DNA of 64,000 nucleotides from Bacillota bacterium (GCA_023459875.1 JAEWRY010000024.1:124001-188000); one strand, 5' to 3'; counted from the first letter of the stretch, positions 15,942-25,657 are shown. Numbers and translations are program-made. The notes: a model not told the origin generated them from the letters alone.

Positions 15942-17980
15942 ATGTCATTTTAGCGAAGACCGCGGGGTTCTGTTACGGAGTGAAGCGCGCGGTGGAGATG
16001 GCGGAGCAGGCGGCCCGGAGCAGCGCCCAGGGCTCCTATATGCTGGGTCCCGTCATCCATAACGACAACGTGATCTCCCGTCTGGCCGAGCTGGGGATGA
16101 AGTGTGTCGAAAGCCCCGAGGAAGTGCCGGACGGGAGCACGGTCGTCATCCGCTCCCATGGGGAAAACAGACAGGCGATCGAAGCGCTGAAGGAAAAGCC
16201 GGGCTGCATCATCGCGGACGCCACCTGCCCCAACGTGGCAAAGATCCATTCCATTGTAGCCGGCGCAGACAGCAGGAACCGCACGGTGGTGATCATCGGC
16301 ACGGAGCACCACCCGGAGGTGACCGCTATCGCCAGTCTCTGCAGGCAGACTTTTGTCCTGTCGGGCGAGGCGGAACTGGATAAATGGCTTTCCAAATATC
16401 CCGCATACCGGGAAAAGCCGTTGACCCTGGTCTCACAGACCACTTCCACCCGCGCAGTATGGGATTCCTGCATAGAAAAAGTAAAAAAAGAGTGTACAAA
16501 CGCCGAAATCTTTGATACAATATGCAGTGCTACGTCTAAAAGACAATCGGAAGCGCAGGAAATCGCGGCCAGGTGCGACGCGATGATCGTCATCGGCGAC
16601 CCTAAGAGCTGTAATACCCAGCGGCTTGCCGAGCTTTGCGGGGCGCTTTGTCCGAGGGTTTCTTCCATCGGACGGGCACAGGAGTTGGATCCCCCCTCCT
16701 TTGCTGGCGCCAAATTGATCGGGATCACTGCGGGCGCTTCCACGCCCTGGTGGATAATAAAGGAGGTCTATGACAAAATGAGCGACGAAATCATGGAGAT
16801 CGAAGAATCCTTTGCCGAATTACTGGAGAAATCGATCAAAACTTTAAATACAGGAGAGAAGGTAACAGGCATCGTAACCGGGATAACCCCGACCGAGATC
16901 TACGTGGACCTCGGTACCAAGCACGCAGGGTATATTCCCGTATCCGAGCTGAGCGACGATCCCACCGTTAAGGTGGAAGATCTGGTCAAGATCGGCGATC
17001 CCATCGAGACCTTCGTGGTCCGCGTGAACGACGTGGAGGGCATTGTGACCCTCTCCAAGAAGCGTCTGGACGTGGTCAAGAACTGGGACGATATCGAGGC
17101 CTCCCGTGAAAACCACACCACCATCGAGGGCGTTGTCACCGAAGAGAACAAGGGCGGCGTCGTCGTTTCCGTCAAGGGCGTCAGGGTCTTTGTCCCCGCC
17201 TCCCAGACCGGCCTGCCCAGAGAGACTCCCATGAGCCAGATTCTTAAGCAGAAGGTCCGCCTGCGCATCACCGAAGTGAACCGCGCCCGCCGCCGCGTTG
17301 TGGGCTCCATCCGCGCCGTGGCCGGAGAAGAGCGCGCCGCCAAGGCCTCCGAAGTCTGGTCGGGCATTGAAGTGGGCAAGAAATACACCGGAACCGTTAA
17401 GTCCCTTACCTCCTTCGGCGCCTTTGTGGACATCGGCGGCGTGGACGGCATGGTGCACATTTCCGAGCTTAGCTGGAGCCGGATCAAGCATCCCTCCGAG
17501 GTTGTGAAGGCGGGAGACACCGTGCAGGTGTATGTCATCTCCTTCGACCCCGAGAAGAAGAAGATTTCCCTCGGCATGAAGGATCACGGCGAGGACCCCT
17601 GGTCCAAGTTCACAAGCACCTATCAGGTCGGCAGCAAGGCTACCGTCCGCGTGGTCAAGCTTATGACCTTCGGCGCTTTCGCGGAGATCGTACCCGGGGT
17701 GGACGGCCTCATCCATATCTCGCAGATCGCCGACCACCGTATCGATAAGCCGGGCGACGTTCTCTCCGAGGGACAGACCGTGGATGTGCTCATTACCGAT
17801 ATCGACTTCGACAACAAGAAGGTCTCTCTTTCCATCCGCGCTCTGCTGAACGCGGAAAAGGCAACCAATGAGGCGAAAGCCGCCGAGAAGGCAAATGAGC
17901 CCGACGAGGTCGTGGCGGTTTCCGACGCCGGAGGCACCCAGATCGCTCCTCAGCTGGCAGAAGAGCAGACGGCAGAATAA
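15938..17980 (+). CDS. ispH: bifunctional HMBPP reductase IspH / 30S ribosomal protein S1
   Basis: A 680-residue natural fusion. Residues 1-285 are IspH, the last enzyme of the MEP isoprenoid pathway, with its three 4Fe-4S cysteines at 12 (GFCYGV), 97 (ATCPNV) and 196 (TICSATS), and the acid-base Glu in HHPEV. Residues about 305-640 hold four S1 RNA-binding domains, the third and fourth being the most canonical (SFGAFVDIGGVDGMVHISEL). The tail is rich in Ala/Glu. This fusion is known in Clostridia. Nothing suggests a frameshift: the linker is in frame and continuous. A strong terminator follows. Confidence 0.95.
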   Translation: MNVILAKTAGFCYGVKRAVEMAEQAARSSAQGSYMLGPVIHNDNVISRLAELGMKCVESPEEVPDGSTVVIRSHGENRQAIEALKEKPGCIIADATCPNVAKIHSIVAGADSRNRTVVIIGTEHHPEVTAIASLCRQTFVLSGEAELDKWLSKYPAYREKPLTLVSQTTSTRAVWDSCIEKVKKECTNAEIFDTICSATSKRQSEAQEIAARCDAMIVIGDPKSCNTQRLAELCGALCPRVSSIGRAQELDPPSFAGAKLIGITAGASTPWWIIKEVYDKMSDEIMEIEESFAELLEKSIKTLNTGEKVTGIVTGITPTEIYVDLGTKHAGYIPVSELSDDPTVKVEDLVKIGDPIETFVVRVNDVEGIVTLSKKRLDVVKNWDDIEASRENHTTIEGVVTEENKGGVVVSVKGVRVFVPASQTGLPRETPMSQILKQKVRLRITEVNRARRRVVGSIRAVAGEERAAKASEVWSGIEVGKKYTGTVKSLTSFGAFVDIGGVDGMVHISELSWSRIKHPSEVVKAGDTVQVYVISFDPEKKKISLGMKDHGEDPWSKFTSTYQVGSKATVRVVKLMTFGAFAEIVPGVDGLIHISQIADHRIDKPGDVLSEGQTVDVLITDIDFDNKKVSLSIRALLNAEKATNEAKAAEKANEPDEVVAVSDAGGTQIAPQLAEEQTAE

Positions 17981-17991
17981 ATGTGACTTAA

Positions 17992-18025
17992 AAACGCCCT
18001 GTCTTGAAATCAAGACAGGGCGTTT
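17992..18025 (+). terminator. intrinsic terminator of the cmk-plsC-ispH/rpsA operon
   Basis: A perfect 15 bp stem (17992-18006/18011-18025) with an AAAT loop, ending in GTTTAGATT. Confidence 0.85.
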
Positions 18026-18030
18026 AGATT

Positions 18031-18205
18031 GTCGAAAAACCCTGTTTTTCGACAAAACGGTAAGATAGAAGCGGCTCTCTTGAGCCGCACAGAGAGTGCC
18101 TAGCGGGAAGTGAATTCCCGCTAGGCACTGGTATTTAACTTTTGCAGATTTCGGTCACGAAATCGGGCGCAAAATCTGCAAAAGCTTTTCGCCGGTGGCG
18201 AAAAG
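18031..18205. repeat. cluster of five consecutive perfect palindromes
   Basis: Right after the operon terminator come five perfect stems: 18031-18039/18045-18053, 18071-18077/18082-18088, 18095-18109/18115-18129 (15 bp), 18139-18151/18172-18184 and 18185-18193/18197-18205. The fourth also holds an alternative GATTTCG/CGAAATC hairpin. The stem sequences are not related to one another or to those at 0.75 and 1.5 kb. The remaining bases to 18288 show no gene. Confidence 0.8.
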
Positions 18206-18288
18206 GACGAAAAATTTTTAAAAAGGGCTTGCGCACAGGACCATCAAGCAATCATGCACGATAATACGAATCTTCACTTTTCTGTATG

Positions 18289-18930
18289 TCATTCCGGTGC
18301 GAGGAAGAAATCGCACAGCGGGCGCAGGGCGCAGGACAGGCAGTCGGGCTTGCGCGCTTTGCACACGGCGCGGCCGTGGAAGACCAGCCGGTGGCAGAAG
18401 TCGTTGGACTCTTCGGGCGGCAGGACCTGCCGGAGCTGGGTCTCCACCTTGGCCGGGTCGCGGGTGCCGTCGGTGAGGCCCAGCCGTCCCGAGAGGCGGA
18501 TACAGTGGGTATCCGCGACCACCACGCCGGGGGTGCGGTAGATATCCCCCAGGACGAGATTGGCCGTTTTGCGGCCCACGCCGGGGAGCTTTAGGAGGTC
18601 CTCCATGTTATCCGGCACCTTCCCGCCGAACTCCCGCAGGAGCATCTGAGAGGCCCCGGAGATATCCCGGGCCTTCGCGTGGTAAAACCCGGTGGAGCGG
18701 ATATATTCCTCCAGCTCGGGGATACCCGCCCCGGCCAGCGCCTCAAGCGTCGGGAAGCGGGCAAAGAGGGCGGGGGTGACCTGATTGACCCGCTCGTCGG
18801 TGCACTGAGCGGCGAGACGGGCTGAGAAGAGCAGTTCGTAGTCCCGGCGGTAGTCCAGGGAACAGACGCCCTCGGGGTAGAGCTCTTTGAGGGCGTTGAT
18901 GATAGAGCGCACTTGACTTTGCGTTTTCAT
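18289..18930 (-). CDS. nth: endonuclease III
   Basis: A 213-residue base-excision repair glycosylase/AP lyase for oxidised pyrimidines. The helix-hairpin-helix LPGVGRKTANLVLG carries the catalytic lysine, VVADTHCIRL carries the catalytic aspartate, and the C-terminal Cys-X6-Cys-X2-Cys-X5-Cys loop binds a 4Fe-4S cluster. The start at 18930 has GAGGTG eight bases before it; the open frame runs far upstream but without family similarity. Convergent with the ispH-rpsA operon and divergent from glyA. Confidence 0.95.
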   Translation of the reverse strand: MKTQSQVRSIINALKELYPEGVCSLDYRRDYELLFSARLAAQCTDERVNQVTPALFARFPTLEALAGAGIPELEEYIRSTGFYHAKARDISGASQMLLREFGGKVPDNMEDLLKLPGVGRKTANLVLGDIYRTPGVVVADTHCIRLSGRLGLTDGTRDPAKVETQLRQVLPPEESNDFCHRLVFHGRAVCKARKPDCLSCALRPLCDFFLAPE

Positions 18931-19012
18931 CGGAGAAATCACCTCGGTGTTTATTGGTGCAATGATACCACAAAACAGATGGAAAGGCGACAGTATTTTT
19001 CCGTTTCCCACG

Positions 19013-19041
19013 TTGTTTTTTGTCAGTTCCTTAGATATAAT
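19013..19041 (+). promoter_or_regulatory. promoter for glyA
   Basis: TTGTTT at 19013-19018 and TATAAT at 19036-19041 with a 17-base spacer. This leaves a leader of about 110 bases before the glyA start; no known riboswitch was recognised in it. Confidence 0.6.
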
Positions 19042-19156
19042 ATTATTTAAACAAATCTGTAACGCTTGGTGAAGTGCCATACACAGCGGTTGCTTTTGAA
19101 TGCTTCGATTCATAATATGAATAATCCATACCAATAAATTATAAAGGAGCGGCGGC

Positions 19157-20401
19157 ATGGTCAAGGATATGATGGATTTTTTAAGCGCAACGGATCCGGA
19201 GGTAGGCGAGGCTGTCAGTGCGGAATATGACCGGCAGCGGAGAAACATTGAACTGATCGCATCGGAAAATTTTGTGAGTGAGGCGGTACTAGCCGCGGCT
19301 TCCACCGTGCTGACGAACAAATACGCCGAAGGCTATCCCGGAAAACGGTACTACGGCGGCTGCCAGTGCGTGGATGTGGTGGAGAACATCGCCAGAGACC
19401 GCGCCAAAAAGATTTTCGGCGCCGACCATGTCAACGTGCAGCCCCACAGCGGCGCGCAGGCCAACTATGCGGTCTATCAGGCGCTGTGCAGCTTGGGAGA
19501 TACCGTGCTGGGCATGAATCTCGCCAACGGCGGACACCTGACCCATGGCAGCCCGGTGAATTTTTCAGGACTCAACTACAACATCGTAGCCTATGGAGTG
19601 GACCCGGTCACCCACCGCATCGACTATGATCAGGTCCGGGACCTTGCGAAAAAATATAAGCCGAAGATGATCCTGGCCGGCGCCTCGGCCTATCCGCGCA
19701 TCATCGATTTCAAGACCTTCGGCGAGATCGCCCATGAGTCCGGTGCCTATCTCTTCGTGGATATGGCCCATATCGCAGGACTCGTCGCCGCGGGGCTTCA
19801 TCCGTCGCCCATTCCCTATGCCGACGTAGTCACCACCACCACCCACAAGACCCTGCGCGGACCCAGGGGCGGCATGATCTTCTGCAAGGAAGAGTTCGCC
19901 CAGAAGATCGACAAGGCCATTTTCCCCGGCTCCCAGGGCGGACCCCTGATGCACATCATCGCCGCCAAGGCGGTTGCCCTGGGCGAGGCGATGAAGCCGG
20001 AATTCATGACCTATCAGCAGCAGATCGTGAAGAATTCCGCCGCCCTGGCCGAGAGCCTCATAGAATCCGGCTTCGACCTGGTTTCCGGCGGCACCGACAA
20101 CCATCTCTCCCTGGTGGACCTGCGCAAGGCCAACGTCACCGGCAAGGACCTGGAGAAGAAGCTGGACGAGGTCAACATTACCGTCAACAAGAATACCATT
20201 CCCGGCGATCCCCAGTCCCCCTTTGTCACCAGCGGCATCCGGGTGGGCACCCCCGCCGCCACCACCCGCGGCTTCGTGGAGGAGGACATGAAGGTCATCG
20301 GCGGGCTTATCTGGGAAACCGCGACCGCGTTCGACACCAAGGCAGACGAAATCCGCGCCAAGGTTGCCGGGCTTTGCGCCAAATATCCTCTTTACGAATA
20401 A
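19157..20401 (+). CDS. glyA: serine hydroxymethyltransferase
   Basis: A 414-residue PLP enzyme that interconverts serine and glycine while loading tetrahydrofolate. The lysine that binds PLP is in [40 protein letters not shown] and [10 protein letters not shown] are also family signatures. Length is normal. The start follows AAAGGAG. It is probably a single-gene unit, bounded by its own promoter and a perfect terminator. Confidence 0.97.
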   Translation: MVKDMMDFLSATDPEVGEAVSAEYDRQRRNIELIASENFVSEAVLAAASTVLTNKYAEGYPGKRYYGGCQCVDVVENIARDRAKKIFGADHVNVQPHSGAQANYAVYQALCSLGDTVLGMNLANGGHLTHGSPVNFSGLNYNIVAYGVDPVTHRIDYDQVRDLAKKYKPKMILAGASAYPRIIDFKTFGEIAHESGAYLFVDMAHIAGLVAAGLHPSPIPYADVVTTTTHKTLRGPRGGMIFCKEEFAQKIDKAIFPGSQGGPLMHIIAAKAVALGEAMKPEFMTYQQQIVKNSAALAESLIESGFDLVSGGTDNHLSLVDLRKANVTGKDLEKKLDEVNITVNKNTIPGDPQSPFVTSGIRVGTPAATTRGFVEEDMKVIGGLIWETATAFDTKADEIRAKVAGLCAKYPLYE

Positions 20402-20419
20402 TCGAACACATGTTACAAT

Positions 20420-20445
20420 AAAGGGGACGATTCTTCGTCCCCTTT
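20420..20445 (+). terminator. intrinsic terminator after glyA
   Basis: A perfect 11 bp stem (20420-20430/20435-20445) with a TTCT loop, followed by CTATTTC. Confidence 0.85.
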
Positions 20446-20528
20446 CTATTTCATCCATAAAATAAGCTCAAGGGACTTTATCGACTGAAGAATTGCAAGC
20501 AGGACACCCAATGAGAGGAGGCGGCTTT

Positions 20529-21803
20529 ATGGCGTACCGGCCCCTGGCCGATGAGATCAGGCCACGGACTCTGGACGAGGTGGTGGGGCAGCGGCATATT
20601 CTGGGTGAAGACGGCGTGCTCCGGCGCCTCATAGAGTCGGGCAGCATTCCCAACATGGTCTTTTTCGGCCCCTCTGGCACGGGGAAGACCACCGTGGCAA
20701 ACATCATCGCCGAGCGCACCAAGCGCCCGCTGCACCGTTTGAACGCCACCACCGCCTCCATTTCCGACATTAAGGATATCATCGGGGACATCGGCACCAT
20801 TCTCGCCCCCGAGGGAGTGCTCCTCTACCTGGATGAAATCCAGTATTTTAATAAGAAGCAGCAGCAGTCCCTGCTGGAATTTATGGAAAACGGAAAGATC
20901 ACCCTCATCGCCTCCACCACCGAAAACCCGTACTTTTACGTTTACAACGCGGTTTTGAGCCGGGCCACCGTTTTTGAATTTAAACCGGTGAGCGCCGAGG
21001 AGGTTTTACCCGCCGTCCGGCGGGGGGCGGACTTCATGCAGCAGCGGCTGGGAACCCCCATCCTCTTTGAAGAAGGCGTTTTGGAGCACATCGCCTCCGC
21101 CTGCGGGGGGGACGTGCGTAAGGCGATGAATGCCCTGGAGCTTTTAACCGGCTCGTCCAGGCGGCGGGAGGGAAAGCTCACAGTCTCCATGGAAGACGCC
21201 GCCATGGTAGCCCAGCGCTCGGCCATGCGGTATGACCGGGACGGGGACAGCCACTATGATATTCTCTCCGCCCTGCAGAAATCCATCCGCGGCTCCGACC
21301 AGGACGCGGGGCTTCATTACCTGGCGCGGCTCCTGGAGGCGGGGGACCTGATTTCTGCCTGCCGCCGTCTCATGGTCATTGCCGCGGAGGATGTGGGCCT
21401 TGCTTATCCACAGGCTGTACCTATTGTGAAGGGCTGCATCGACGCGGCCAACATGCTGGGTCTCCCCGAGGCCCGGATTCCGCTGGCCCAGGCGGTCATT
21501 CTCATGGCGACCGCGCCCAAGTCCAACTCCGCCATCTGCGCCATCGACGCCGCCATGGGCGACGTGCGGGAGGGGAAGACGGGGGAGGTGCCGGCATATC
21601 TCCGGGACGCCCACTACGAGGGGGCGAAAAAGCTGGGCCGGGGGCTGACCTACCGCTACCCCCACAATTTTGAGAACCATTATGTGGCTCAGCAGTACCT
21701 GCCCGACGAGCTCAAAGACCGGGTATACTATGAGTACGGGCCGAACAAAACCGAACAGGCGGCCAGGCGGTACTGGGAGGAAATCAAGAACAAGGAAAAA
21801 TAG
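20529..21803 (+). CDS. rarA: replication-associated recombination protein A (AAA ATPase)
   Basis: A 424-residue RarA/MgsA/WRNIP1-family ATPase that acts at stalled replication forks. Walker A GPSGTGKTT, Walker B LYLDEIQ, sensor LIASTTENP and the C-terminal tetramerisation region (NNF-type GLTYRYPHNFENHYV) are clear. The ATG at 20529 has AGGAGG seven bases upstream, so an earlier in-frame ATG at 20493 is unlikely. The next gene, rbgA, begins 65 bp later. Confidence 0.94.
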   Translation: MAYRPLADEIRPRTLDEVVGQRHILGEDGVLRRLIESGSIPNMVFFGPSGTGKTTVANIIAERTKRPLHRLNATTASISDIKDIIGDIGTILAPEGVLLYLDEIQYFNKKQQQSLLEFMENGKITLIASTTENPYFYVYNAVLSRATVFEFKPVSAEEVLPAVRRGADFMQQRLGTPILFEEGVLEHIASACGGDVRKAMNALELLTGSSRRREGKLTVSMEDAAMVAQRSAMRYDRDGDSHYDILSALQKSIRGSDQDAGLHYLARLLEAGDLISACRRLMVIAAEDVGLAYPQAVPIVKGCIDAANMLGLPEARIPLAQAVILMATAPKSNSAICAIDAAMGDVREGKTGEVPAYLRDAHYEGAKKLGRGLTYRYPHNFENHYVAQQYLPDELKDRVYYEYGPNKTEQAARRYWEEIKNKEK

Positions 21804-21868
21804 CCGATGGAACAACGAAGTATCATTAGCTTTCAGCAGATAACATCAGATACGGGGGGAAAACGGAC

Positions 21869-22753
21869 GTGAATATACAGTGGTATCCGGGTCACATGAC
21901 CAAAACCCGGCGGATGATCGAGGAAAATTTAAAATATGTGGACCTTGTCGCGGAGGTCATTGACGCCCGCATCCCGATCTCCAGCCGTAACCCGGACATT
22001 GACTCGCTGGTGGGGAAGAAGCCCCGGCTCATCATCCTCAACCGGGCGGACCAGGCCGACCCGGCCATGAACCGGGCCTGGAGCGACTGGTTCCGTTCTC
22101 AGGGATATGCGGTTATGGAGTCCGATTCCAAATCCGGCAAGGGCGTAAATCAGTTTTCAAACGCGGTTAGGAGCGTACTCAGGGATAAGATTGACGCCTG
22201 GCGCGAAAAGGGGATGGTTGGCCGCCCGGTGAAGGCTATGGTGGTCGGGGTTCCCAACGTGGGGAAATCCACCTTCATCAACAAGGTGGCCGGACGGAAA
22301 TCGGCCAAAGCCCAGGATAAGCCGGGCGTCACCCGGGGCAAGCAGTGGGTGGCGGTGGACGCCGGACTGGATCTTTTGGATACGCCCGGCATTCTGTGGC
22401 CCAAATTTGAGGATGAGAGGATTGGGATGTACCTGGCTTTTACCGGCGCGGTGAAAGACGAAATCATGGATACCGAGCGTCTGGCGAGCGAGCTTATTTT
22501 CCTCTTGTCCGTCCGTTACCCCGAGGCCGTGAAAGCGCGCTATAAAATCGACCTATCCGAGGCTTCCGCGGGTTGGGAGCTGCTGGAGAAGGCCGCGCGG
22601 AAACGGGGCTTCCTGGTTTCAGGGGGAGAGCCCGATCTGGATCGGATGGCAATCGTATTGCTGGATGAGTTCAGAGGTGGAAGGCTGGGAGCCTTTACAC
22701 TGGAAACGCCGGAGAATCTGAACTCGGAAAACACGGGGGAGGATGCGACATGA
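21869..22753 (+). CDS. rbgA: ribosome biogenesis GTPase RbgA/YlqF
   Basis: A 294-residue circularly permuted GTPase required for late 50S assembly. Motif order is permuted: G4 (LNRAD) comes before G1 (GVPNVGKSTFIN) and G3 (DTPG). The N-terminal WYPGHMTKTRR is typical. GTG start. Its end overlaps the next gene by 4 bp (ATGA). Confidence 0.95.
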   Translation: MNIQWYPGHMTKTRRMIEENLKYVDLVAEVIDARIPISSRNPDIDSLVGKKPRLIILNRADQADPAMNRAWSDWFRSQGYAVMESDSKSGKGVNQFSNAVRSVLRDKIDAWREKGMVGRPVKAMVVGVPNVGKSTFINKVAGRKSAKAQDKPGVTRGKQWVAVDAGLDLLDTPGILWPKFEDERIGMYLAFTGAVKDEIMDTERLASELIFLLSVRYPEAVKARYKIDLSEASAGWELLEKAARKRGFLVSGGEPDLDRMAIVLLDEFRGGRLGAFTLETPENLNSENTGEDAT

Positions 22754-24627
22754 AAGAAAAAAGAACCGTCCCGCGCCGGTTTTGCAGCCTGTTCCTTGCG
22801 TTCCTTCTGGTTTTCTCAGTAATCCCGGTTTCCGCGTTTGCCGCGGACAGTACAAAGTATGCCGACGCCCTCCATGAGCTGGGAGTTTTTCAGGGAACCG
22901 GCAACGGTTATGAGCTGGACCGGACGGCAAGGCGCTCGGAGGGTGTGGTGATGCTGGTGCGCCTCCTGGGGGGCGAGTCCGAAGCCGCCGGCATGAGTGA
23001 TGAACCCCTTCCTTTTACCGACGTGCCATCCTGGGCTCACGGTTATGTGGCCTATGCCTATGAAAATGGTTTGACTAACGGCACCGGTGCCACGGTGTTT
23101 GGTTCCGACCAGGCCATGGACGCCCGGATGTTTGCTACCCTTCTCCTTCGCTGCCTGGGTTACAGTGACAAGGGAGGAGACTTTACATATGCAAAATCCA
23201 TTGATTATGCCGCGACTCTAGGACTTCTGGACAGCGTCCTGTGTCAGGAGCTTCAAAGCAGCACGTTCACAAGAGGGCATATCGCGCGGATGTCCTATGA
23301 GGCGCTTCGTTTTCCCTGTAAGGGCGCCGATCTGCTTCTGGTGGAGAAGCTTGCCGGAGAGGGAAAAATAACGCAGGAGCAGGCGAGCAATCTCATCGCC
23401 TCGGTGATCTCCCCGCAGACTGCCGCCGCGGCAAGCGACTTGGATGTGACCGAGATCGCGCGGAACGCCGACAGCATGGTACTTCTGAAATGCCGGACCA
23501 CCGGGGGTTACGCCCAGGGGAGCGGTATCATCATCGGCAGCGACGGGACCATTGCCACCAATTATCACGTGATAGCCGGGGCTGTTTCGATAAAAGTATG
23601 CTTCAATGACAATACCTGGTATGAGGACGAGGTATTTATTCAGGATTACAGCGAAGAGAAAGACCTTGCAATTTTAAAAATCAATAAGGAAGGCCTGACC
23701 ACGGCCTCCCTGGGCGATTCGGGCAGCATAAAGCTGGGAGAGAGCGTGATCGCTATCGGAAGCCCCCTGGGTCTCTTCAACACGGTCTCCGAAGGAATCA
23801 TTTCCTCCGTTCAGGACGGCGTATTCCAGACCACCGCCGCCATCAGCCAGGGCAGCAGCGGCGGCGCTCTCTTCAACCGCGGCGGAGAGGTGATCGGCAT
23901 TACCTACGCCGGAATTGTCCAGGGAGAGAATCTGGGGTTTGCCATGCCGGTAAACACCCTTAAAACCATGACGGGCCGGCGTCTCATGACCCTTTCCCAA
24001 TTTACGGCAGCAACCGCGCCTCAGCCGCCGGTCAACCTTCGCATTGTGGAGGAGAACGAATCTTCGGTTTACATCCAGTGGGATCCGGTGGAAGGCGCCG
24101 ATTATTACTATTTCTACTACCGCGCTCTCGGGGAGGAGAACTTCTGGTACGAGACGGAAAACGGCGGGAAGGCGCGTTTTGCCTACACGGAAGGGTACTC
24201 GGTCCGGTATTTTAACCTCACCCCCGGAAAAACCTACGAAGTTGTCATCACAACGGTCCGGGAAGGTGTGGAGTCGGCCGACAGCAAGACCTTCACCTTT
24301 GTAAAGGGGACGGGGGCGGGTAAAGGAATTTCCTGTTACGGCGACGCCTGGTGGCTTCCCGATTTCGGCGCCCTTTACGGGTACTCTTCCACCGGACATG
24401 CTACGGAATATGGGATGATCGTCTATCAATATGATATTTCCACCTTTGACCACTGCCTTTCCTATTATGACCTTCTCTATTCGCTTGGGTATGAGTATGA
24501 CGAAAACGCGACCGCCGGCCTTACCTCTTTTCATGTCCCTATGCTGTTTTATAACGCCGCCACCGGCAGAACGCTGGTGACGGATATTCTGGAAGATACG
24601 GGCGAGTTTGCTCTCTATACCATATGA
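22750..24627 (+). CDS. SLH-domain, S1C trypsin-like serine protease with fibronectin-type domain
   Basis: A 625-residue exported protein. The signal peptide ends near VSAFAAD. Residues about 36-215 hold S-layer-homology-like repeats (ALHELGVFQGTG, FTDVPSWAHGYVAYAYENGL, GHIARMSYEALR), which would anchor it to the wall. A DegP/S1C-type protease domain follows, with the triad His273 (NYHVIAG), Asp305 (EKDLAILKI) and Ser370 (GSSGGAL). A fibronectin-III-like domain lies at about 420-515 and a unique 110-residue tail ends it. No PDZ domain is seen. It is translationally coupled to rbgA and rnhB by ATGA overlaps, unusual company for an envelope protease. Confidence 0.88.
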   Translation: MKEKRTVPRRFCSLFLAFLLVFSVIPVSAFAADSTKYADALHELGVFQGTGNGYELDRTARRSEGVVMLVRLLGGESEAAGMSDEPLPFTDVPSWAHGYVAYAYENGLTNGTGATVFGSDQAMDARMFATLLLRCLGYSDKGGDFTYAKSIDYAATLGLLDSVLCQELQSSTFTRGHIARMSYEALRFPCKGADLLLVEKLAGEGKITQEQASNLIASVISPQTAAAASDLDVTEIARNADSMVLLKCRTTGGYAQGSGIIIGSDGTIATNYHVIAGAVSIKVCFNDNTWYEDEVFIQDYSEEKDLAILKINKEGLTTASLGDSGSIKLGESVIAIGSPLGLFNTVSEGIISSVQDGVFQTTAAISQGSSGGALFNRGGEVIGITYAGIVQGENLGFAMPVNTLKTMTGRRLMTLSQFTAATAPQPPVNLRIVEENESSVYIQWDPVEGADYYYFYYRALGEENFWYETENGGKARFAYTEGYSVRYFNLTPGKTYEVVITTVREGVESADSKTFTFVKGTGAGKGISCYGDAWWLPDFGALYGYSSTGHATEYGMIVYQYDISTFDHCLSYYDLLYSLGYEYDENATAGLTSFHVPMLFYNAATGRTLVTDILEDTGEFALYTI

Positions 24628-25253
24628 AACGGGGCGTATTCATGGATTTGTGGGAATTGGAACGGGGATGCTTTGAGCGCGGATATAAAATTGTCTGCGG
24701 AGCGGACGAGGCGGGGGCCGGCCCGCTGGCGGGCCCGGTATATGCCGCCGCCGTGATCCTGCCGCCCGGCCTGACGTTACATAAGCTCAACGACTCCAAA
24801 AAACTGACCCCGAAGACACGGGACCGGCTCTTTGACGAGATCAGAGAAAACGCCGTGGCCTGGTCGGTTGAAAGCGTGGACGAAAAGACGATCGACGAAA
24901 TCAACATTCTGAATGCACGTCTGCTTGCCATGGAGAAAGCCATTGGTGCCCTTGCCTGCATTCCGGAGTTCGCCCTCATAGACGGCAACCGCAACGGGGG
25001 CATTACGGTTCCCAATAGGACGGTAATCAAAGGGGACGCTCTCAGCGCCAGCATCGCGGCAGCTTCCATCCTCGCCAAAGTAAGCAGGGACCGCTATATG
25101 GAGGAAATGGCCGCTTTCTATCCGCAGTATGAGTTTGAACGACACAAGGGGTATCCCACGCCGCGCCACTATGAGCTTCTCGAGCAGTACGGCCCCTGTC
25201 CCATCCACAGGATGAGCTTTCTCAAAAAATTCTACGGGAGAGTCAGAACTTGA
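24624..25253 (+). CDS. rnhB: ribonuclease HII
   Basis: A 209-residue RNase HII that nicks RNA-DNA hybrids and removes misincorporated ribonucleotides. The catalytic ADEAGAGPLAGPV motif and the later KVSRDRYMEEM and GYPTPRHYELL segments are conserved. The start could be 24624, which overlaps the previous stop codon, or an ATG at 24642; both leave the domain complete. yraN follows with a 4 bp overlap. Confidence 0.96.
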   Translation: MKRGVFMDLWELERGCFERGYKIVCGADEAGAGPLAGPVYAAAVILPPGLTLHKLNDSKKLTPKTRDRLFDEIRENAVAWSVESVDEKTIDEINILNARLLAMEKAIGALACIPEFALIDGNRNGGITVPNRTVIKGDALSASIAAASILAKVSRDRYMEEMAAFYPQYEFERHKGYPTPRHYELLEQYGPCPIHRMSFLKKFYGRVRT

Positions 25254-25618
25254 GCGGCGGGGACAGAAAGCTGCTGGGCAGGTGGGGTGAAGCGGCAGCG
25301 GCGGAATACCTCCGCGCCAGAGGCTACAGGATCATCGCTTCAGGCTGGCGGTGCCGCTTCGGGGAAATAGACCTCATCTGCACAGATGAAAAGTATATTT
25401 GCTTTACAGAGGTGAAGCTGAGAAAGGACGACGCGTTTGCTGCCGCCAGGGAATTTGTCACGGCTGCAAAACAGCGCCGCCTCATCACCGCGGCGGAGCT
25501 GTACCTTTCCGAACATCCGGACGAACTGCAGCCGCGTTTCGATGTGGCGGAGGTATACGCCCCGGAGGGAGTACGTACCGCCCATCCCGTGATCCGTTAC
25601 CTGGAAAATGCCTTTTAG
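25250..25618 (+). CDS. yraN: UPF0102 (YraN) family protein
   Basis: A 122-residue small protein with an endonuclease-like fold: GRWGEAAAAEYLRARGYRI, then FGEIDLICTD and FTEVKLRK, the acidic and lysine pattern typical of UPF0102. Its cellular function is not established. It is almost always next to rnhB, as here, with a 4 bp overlap. Confidence 0.92.
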   Translation: MSGGDRKLLGRWGEAAAAEYLRARGYRIIASGWRCRFGEIDLICTDEKYICFTEVKLRKDDAFAAAREFVTAAKQRRLITAAELYLSEHPDELQPRFDVAEVYAPEGVRTAHPVIRYLENAF

Positions 25619-25657
25619 GCTCTCACGGGACAAAAGGCTTTGTGAAGGAGGGGCATT

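Noticed and set aside
16844..18055. 403-codon open frame on minus opposite the S1 domains
   Set aside because: Antisense to ispH-rpsA with no similarity and no ribosome site; a shadow of GC-rich codons.
19042..19156. glycine or other riboswitch in the glyA leader
   Set aside because: The leader is about 110 bases but lacks the conserved cores of known glycine, SAM or folate riboswitches.
18931..19320. N-terminal extension of nth to 19320
   Set aside because: The added sequence has no family similarity and overlaps the glyA start; the start at 18930 has a good ribosome site.
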